8,098 nucleotides of DNA, taken from positions 1-8,098 of the forward strand of contig NZ_JBHSBN010000067.1 of NCBI RefSeq assembly GCF_042650605.1, in the 5' to 3' direction. Below, piece by piece: positions 5,431-8,098 of this stretch. The first letter of the stretch is position 1. Each line of letters begins with the position of its first letter. The position numbers were made by a program, and so were the translations under genes. The stretch comes from Micromonospora_J zhanjiangensis (lineage in GTDB: Bacteria; Actinomycetota; Actinomycetes; Mycobacteriales; Micromonosporaceae). The notes beneath the pieces were generated by a model that ran no database searches, was not told the DNA's origin, and saw only the letters and a program-made list of their open reading frames with translations.

Positions 5431-6611
5431 CGCGGTGGTCCGGTGACCGGGAGCACCGCGTGGACGGCGAATCCGCCGGCCTCGACCGGCCCTGCGGTCA
5501 GCCGGCCGCCGAGCGCGGCGGCCCGTTCCCGCATCCCGGCGATGCCGTGCCCCGCACCGCCGGGGTCGCCGCCGCGGGTGTCACCGGCCGCGCCGGCCGC
5601 CGGCCCGGAGGCGTCACCGCCGTCGTCGTGGATCGTCACCTCGACCCGGTCCGGTCCGTAACGCAGGACGACCTCGGCACGGGAGCCGGCGGCGTGCCGT
5701 ACGGCGTTGGTCAGCGACTCCTGCACGATCCGGCACACCGCCAACGCGACCGGGCCGGACACGACCTGCCGGTCGCCGGTCTCGTGCAGCGTGACGGCCA
5801 GCCCCGACGCGCGTACCCGTTGCACCATGTCGGTCAGGGTATCGAGTCGGGCGACCGGTGGCCGTACGTCGGTTGCGTTCTCGTCCCGCAGGACCGCCAG
5901 CAGCGCGTTCAGGTCGGCCATTGCCCCGCCGCGGACCCGCTGCGCCAGGTGCAGGGCGGCCCGTGTCTCGTCGGGCGCGACGTCCAGGGCGTCCAGGGCG
6001 ACGTTGAGGTGCACACCCACGACGGCGAGCGTGTGGGAGACCAGGTCGTGCAGCTCCCGGGCGATCCGTACCCGTTCCTCGGCGCGCCGACGCGCGGCGT
6101 CGGCCTCGGCCTCGCGCAGCGCGGCCAGGTGCCGGGCCGCCGCCTCCGTCCGCCAGCGGCGCTGATCGCGTACGGCGGTGGCGGCGGACAGCACGGCGAC
6201 CAGCCACAGGGTCTCGGCGCCGAGGTGGCCGGCCACCCAGGCGGCGGGGTGGCCGTCGACCGTCCATTCCCAGTTGGCGGCGAAGGCCAGCGTCACCGCC
6301 CCGACCAGGCACGCCCAGGCGGGACGGACCAGGACGGCGGCCACGAAGGCGGCGGTGGCCGGCCAGACCCAGCCGACGTCGGCGAGGTGGGCCGTACGGT
6401 AGCCGACGGTGACCCCGACCGACGTCAGCAGCACCGCCAGCGGCCACCGGGGCGCGGCGAGGAGCAGGACGGTCAGCGTCGCGGTCAGGGCGCCCACGCC
6501 GGCCCAGGTCAGGTCGCCGCCGAGGGCGACCGCCAGGGCCGGCACACCGGCCGCGGTGAGCGCCACCCCGGCGGCGATCGCCGGCCAGGCGTCCCGGTAC
6601 GACAACCTCAC
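5427..6611 (-). CDS. Membrane sensor histidine kinase, NarL-partner (HisKA_3) type
   Basis: This 394-residue kinase senses a signal and phosphorylates the response regulator encoded next to it. The N-terminal part (about 11-148) has five or six hydrophobic helices with very short loops, so there is no sizeable outside sensor domain. A charged helix (150-182) follows. The dimerisation and phosphoacceptor segment is RVRIARELHDLVSHTLAVV with His188. The ATP-binding domain has the N box QESLTNAVRHA (297-307) and the G box GHGIAGMRERA. Between them the loop at 331-353 is unusually long and Gly/Ala/Asp-rich. The GTG at 6611 was chosen because it overlaps the preceding stop (GTGA). The frame is open further upstream, but only across the DUF998 gene. 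The signal is unknown. Confidence 0.94.
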   Translation of the reverse strand: MRLSYRDAWPAIAAGVALTAAGVPALAVALGGDLTWAGVGALTATLTVLLLAAPRWPLAVLLTSVGVTVGYRTAHLADVGWVWPATAAFVAAVLVRPAWACLVGAVTLAFAANWEWTVDGHPAAWVAGHLGAETLWLVAVLSAATAVRDQRRWRTEAAARHLAALREAEADAARRRAEERVRIARELHDLVSHTLAVVGVHLNVALDALDVAPDETRAALHLAQRVRGGAMADLNALLAVLRDENATDVRPPVARLDTLTDMVQRVRASGLAVTLHETGDRQVVSGPVALAVCRIVQESLTNAVRHAAGSRAEVVLRYGPDRVEVTIHDDGGDASGPAAGAAGDTRGGDPGGAGHGIAGMRERAAALGGRLTAGPVEAGGFAVHAVLPVTGPPR

Positions 6612-7273
6612 GGCAGCGCGGCGGTCGAAGCGGCACCGGCACGTTCCCGCCGCAACGCGACCGCCACGACGGCCAGCCACGCCACGTACGCCCAGATCAT
6701 CGCCCGTTCCGCCAGGCCGGCGAGGCTCTCGTGGGATCCGACGGACAGCGACGGCCCACCGATGACGTCGAGGAAGACCACGACGAACGCCAGGAACGTG
6801 GACACCACCGCGACCGCCGCGAGCGTCAAAGACCGCCGGCTCGCCACCCACCGCGGGTTCCGCCGCCATCGGTGGGTGAGCGTGACCGCGGCGACCGGCA
6901 GGGCCGTGAACGCGGCCAGGGCGGCCAGGCCGTGCACCGCGTCGGCGACCGAGGACTGGTCCCAGTTGCCGGGCGGGTCGGCCGGCACCAGGGCGCCGAT
7001 CACCAGTCCGGCCGCCCAGACGCGCAGCAGCCACAGCCCCGGGCCGCGTGTCCCGGCCCGCCGCGCCGCGTCCACCAGCGCCAGCGACGCGACCGCGAGG
7101 GTCAGGCAGGCGACCGTGAGCAGCCAACCGGCCCGACCGTTCACGAGGTAGCTGGCCATCAGCTCGATCCAGTCCCGGTCCGGATTGGCGAGATCCAACG
7201 CGGCGAGGGTGACCGGGGCAAGGCCCAGTCCTCGCAGGGTCCAGTCCATTCCCCGGCGTTCCGCTGTCGTCAT
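6608..7273 (-). CDS. DUF998-family integral membrane protein
   Basis: This 221-residue protein has about six membrane helices (near 12-28, 49-69, 79-97, 114-133, 148-171 and 188-207). After helix 3 is the VPADPPG segment (96-102), followed by a His at 114 in a small-residue-rich helix (HGLAALAAF). Both are features of the DUF998 family, whose function is not established. The ATG at 7273 is supported by AGGAGG eight bases upstream. The gene heads a three-gene operon and its stop overlaps the kinase start by four bases (GTGA). Since the kinase has no outside domain, this protein could be its signal-sensing or accessory partner; that is inference only. Confidence 0.82.
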   Translation of the reverse strand: MTTAERRGMDWTLRGLGLAPVTLAALDLANPDRDWIELMASYLVNGRAGWLLTVACLTLAVASLALVDAARRAGTRGPGLWLLRVWAAGLVIGALVPADPPGNWDQSSVADAVHGLAALAAFTALPVAAVTLTHRWRRNPRWVASRRSLTLAAVAVVSTFLAFVVVFLDVIGGPSLSVGSHESLAGLAERAMIWAYVAWLAVVAVALRRERAGAASTAALP

Positions 7274-7306
7274 CAGGTCGACCTCCTAGTCGGTGAGGCT
7301 GTCGAC

Positions 7307-7312
7307 ACTATG
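7307..7312 (-). promoter_or_regulatory. Possible -10 for the DUF998-kinase-regulator operon
   Basis: CATAGT on the minus strand shares four of six positions with TATAAT and lies 33 bases before the ATG at 7273, which leaves room for the AGGAGG at 7287-7282. No matching -35 is visible. This is a weak call. Confidence 0.3.
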
Positions 7313-7425
7313 GCCCGGCGCAGGTCCGAGGCATCGCCCCGGGGGTGTCACTCGCGCCGACGCCTGGGGAGTACCTCGTACACCGAACGCTGTAGGAGGT
7401 TGCCGGGTTTGACCCGCCGTGCCGC

Positions 7426-7431
7426 TAATCT
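7426..7431 (+). promoter_or_regulatory. -10 element of a leaderless promoter for the HIT gene
   Basis: TAATCT is followed by six bases (TCGGCG) and the ATG at 7438, with no Shine-Dalgarno directly before the start. An AGGAGG-like sequence at 7394-7399 is too far upstream to serve this start. Confidence 0.55.
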
Positions 7432-7437
7432 TCGGCG

Positions 7438-7986
7438 ATGGACTGCTACACGTGCCGCCACAATGAGCAGATCGACACGCTGCCGCCGCGGGAACTCGTC
7501 GCCGCCGACGAACACTGGCGGACCGTGCACGCCTTCGACTCGGCCCTGCCGGGCTGGCTGGTGCTCGTCCCGCGCCGGCACGTGACCGCGATCGCCGACC
7601 TGACCGACGCCGAGGCGGCCGCCCTCGGCACCTGGCAGGTCCGACTCTCCCGGGCCCTGCGTGCGGTCACCGGATGCGTGAAGACGTACGTGGTGCAGTT
7701 CGCCGAGCACGAGGGCTTCGCCCACGTCCACTTCCACCTGGTGCCTCGAATGCCCGACCTGCCCGACGACCGCCGTGGTCCCCGCGTCTTCGGCTACCTG
7801 GGCGCGCCGGAGGACCAACGCGTCACCGAGCAGCGGCAGGACGAACTCGCCACCGCGCTGCGCGCCGAACTCGCCCACGCCGACACATCGACGGGACCGC
7901 TGTCCGGCCGGATGCGCCCGGCGAACCAGCCGGGCGCATCCGTAGGTGACGAGGGCCTCCGCGGTCCGGTCAGCGCTGCAGGGTGA
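7438..7986 (+). CDS. HIT-family nucleotide hydrolase or transferase
   Basis: This 182-residue protein is of the histidine triad superfamily, cytoplasmic enzymes that cleave nucleotide phosphoramidates or dinucleotides via a covalent histidine intermediate. The triad is HVHFHLVPR (96-104), with His98 the expected nucleophile. The upstream PGWLVLVPRRHV (38-49) is also typical of the fold. The N-terminus has a CYTC pair (Cys3, Cys6) that may bind zinc. The fold should end near residue 148 (LRAELAHA). The last 30 or so residues are low-complexity, run through a perfect hairpin and overlap the converging gene by 17 bases, so they may be a recent extension. The precise substrate cannot be told. The ATG at 7438 is chosen for the leaderless signal upstream. 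Confidence 0.9.
   Translation: MDCYTCRHNEQIDTLPPRELVAADEHWRTVHAFDSALPGWLVLVPRRHVTAIADLTDAEAAALGTWQVRLSRALRAVTGCVKTYVVQFAEHEGFAHVHFHLVPRMPDLPDDRRGPRVFGYLGAPEDQRVTEQRQDELATALRAELAHADTSTGPLSGRMRPANQPGASVGDEGLRGPVSAAG
7909..7942. terminator. Perfect 14-bp hairpin inside the HIT 3' end
   Basis: CGGATGCGCCCGGC (7909-7922) and GCCGGGCGCATCCG (7929-7942) are exact inverted copies around GAACCA. The hairpin lies 27 bases beyond the stop of the converging glycosidase gene, so it probably terminates that gene. It falls within codons 158-169 of the HIT gene, so on the plus strand it is translated. There is no T-run on either side. Confidence 0.7.
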
Positions 7987-8098
7987 GCAGGCCCGGTCGC
8001 CAGGGCAGGAGGTTGTAGTCGCCACCGGCGCTGGGTGACTTGCCCTGGTAGAGCAGTTGCAGGTTGCAGGGGTCGATGGTCTTGGTCTGGTCGGGGTT
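7970..8098 (-). CDS. C-terminus of a secreted glycoside hydrolase, GH62-like (partial)
   Basis: The reverse strand is open from the window edge to a TGA at 7972-7970, encoding 42 residues. They read NPDQTKTIDPCNLQLLYQG, then SPSAGGDYNLLPWRPGLLTL and a final QR. From memory this resembles the conserved end of family 62 alpha-L-arabinofuranosidases, which remove arabinose side chains from xylan outside the cell: TIDPCN, LYQG and GGDY followed by LP(W/Y)R. The single Cys could pair with one upstream in the secreted protein. The signal peptide and catalytic residues are outside the window, so the assignment rests only on this tail. Other arabinan or xylan-active families are possible. Confidence 0.6.
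   Translation of the reverse strand, partial: NPDQTKTIDPCNLQLLYQGKSPSAGGDYNLLPWRPGLLTLQR

Noticed and set aside
4205..5446. Long open frame on the plus strand, 413 codons
   Set aside because: It lies antisense to the response regulator and the small gene. Its product is low-complexity Arg/Ser/Thr/Pro, a typical shadow in GC-rich DNA.
6612..7127. N-terminal extension of the kinase frame
   Set aside because: The added residues are Arg/Gly-rich and antisense-like in composition, and lie over the DUF998 gene in another frame. The GTGA overlap at 6611 is a better start.
5460..7151. Long plus-strand open frame of 563 codons over the kinase
   Set aside because: It is antisense to two well-recognised genes and its Gly/Arg/Asp-rich product has no recognisable domain.
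7409..7414. TTGACC as the -35 of the HIT promoter
   Set aside because: The spacer to TAATCT is only 11 bases, too short for a standard sigma factor.
1..8098. Defence system, CRISPR array, insertion sequence, prophage, tRNA or biosynthetic cluster
   Set aside because: No such genes, direct repeat arrays or terminal repeats were seen; composition is even across the window.

Overview
The window is very GC-rich chromosomal DNA with tightly packed genes. A PIG-L/LmbE deacetylase of the mycothiol Mca/MshB type, GTG starts, leaderless promoters (TANNNT a few bases before the start codon) and overlapping two-component genes point to an actinomycete. The family Micromonosporaceae is my guess from overall style, not a proven assignment.

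Layout. Positions 1-72 may be the tail of a forward gene. rnhA (RNase HI, 290-760, minus) is followed by a forward unknown gene (996-1517) that converges on a reverse unknown gene (1560-2273). That gene is divergent from the PIG-L deacetylase (2353-3183, plus). A perfect 17-bp hairpin (3198-3235) separates the deacetylase from a converging pair of fluoride channel genes, fluC1 (3610-4134) and fluC2 (3248-3610), both minus, overlapping by one base. Upstream of them lies a divergent but well-supported fluoride riboswitch (4164-4231), with a hairpin that can mask the fluC1 ribosome binding site. Then come a 61-codon gene with a strong Shine-Dalgarno (4283-4468, minus) and a structured gap (4469-4749).

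The right half is a three-gene reverse operon with overlapping stop and start codons: a DUF998-like membrane protein (6608-7273), a sensor histidine kinase (5427-6611) and a NarL/LuxR-type response regulator (4750-5430). Divergent from it is a HIT-family protein gene (7438-7986). Its 3' end overlaps the 3' end of a reverse gene running out of the window, whose last 42 residues resemble the C-terminus of GH62 arabinofuranosidases. A perfect 14-bp hairpin lies inside the HIT gene's last codons.

Working together. The fluoride unit is self-contained: fluoride binding to the leader RNA should free the fluC1 ribosome binding site, and TGATG coupling should pass translation on to fluC2, giving a two-subunit channel. 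The DUF998 protein, kinase and regulator are probably one signalling module. The other genes look like independent housekeeping or unknown units. I found no defence system, mobile element, CRISPR array or tRNA. The most unusual signals are the riboswitch variant and the reciprocal Phe/Tyr swap in the FluC pair.
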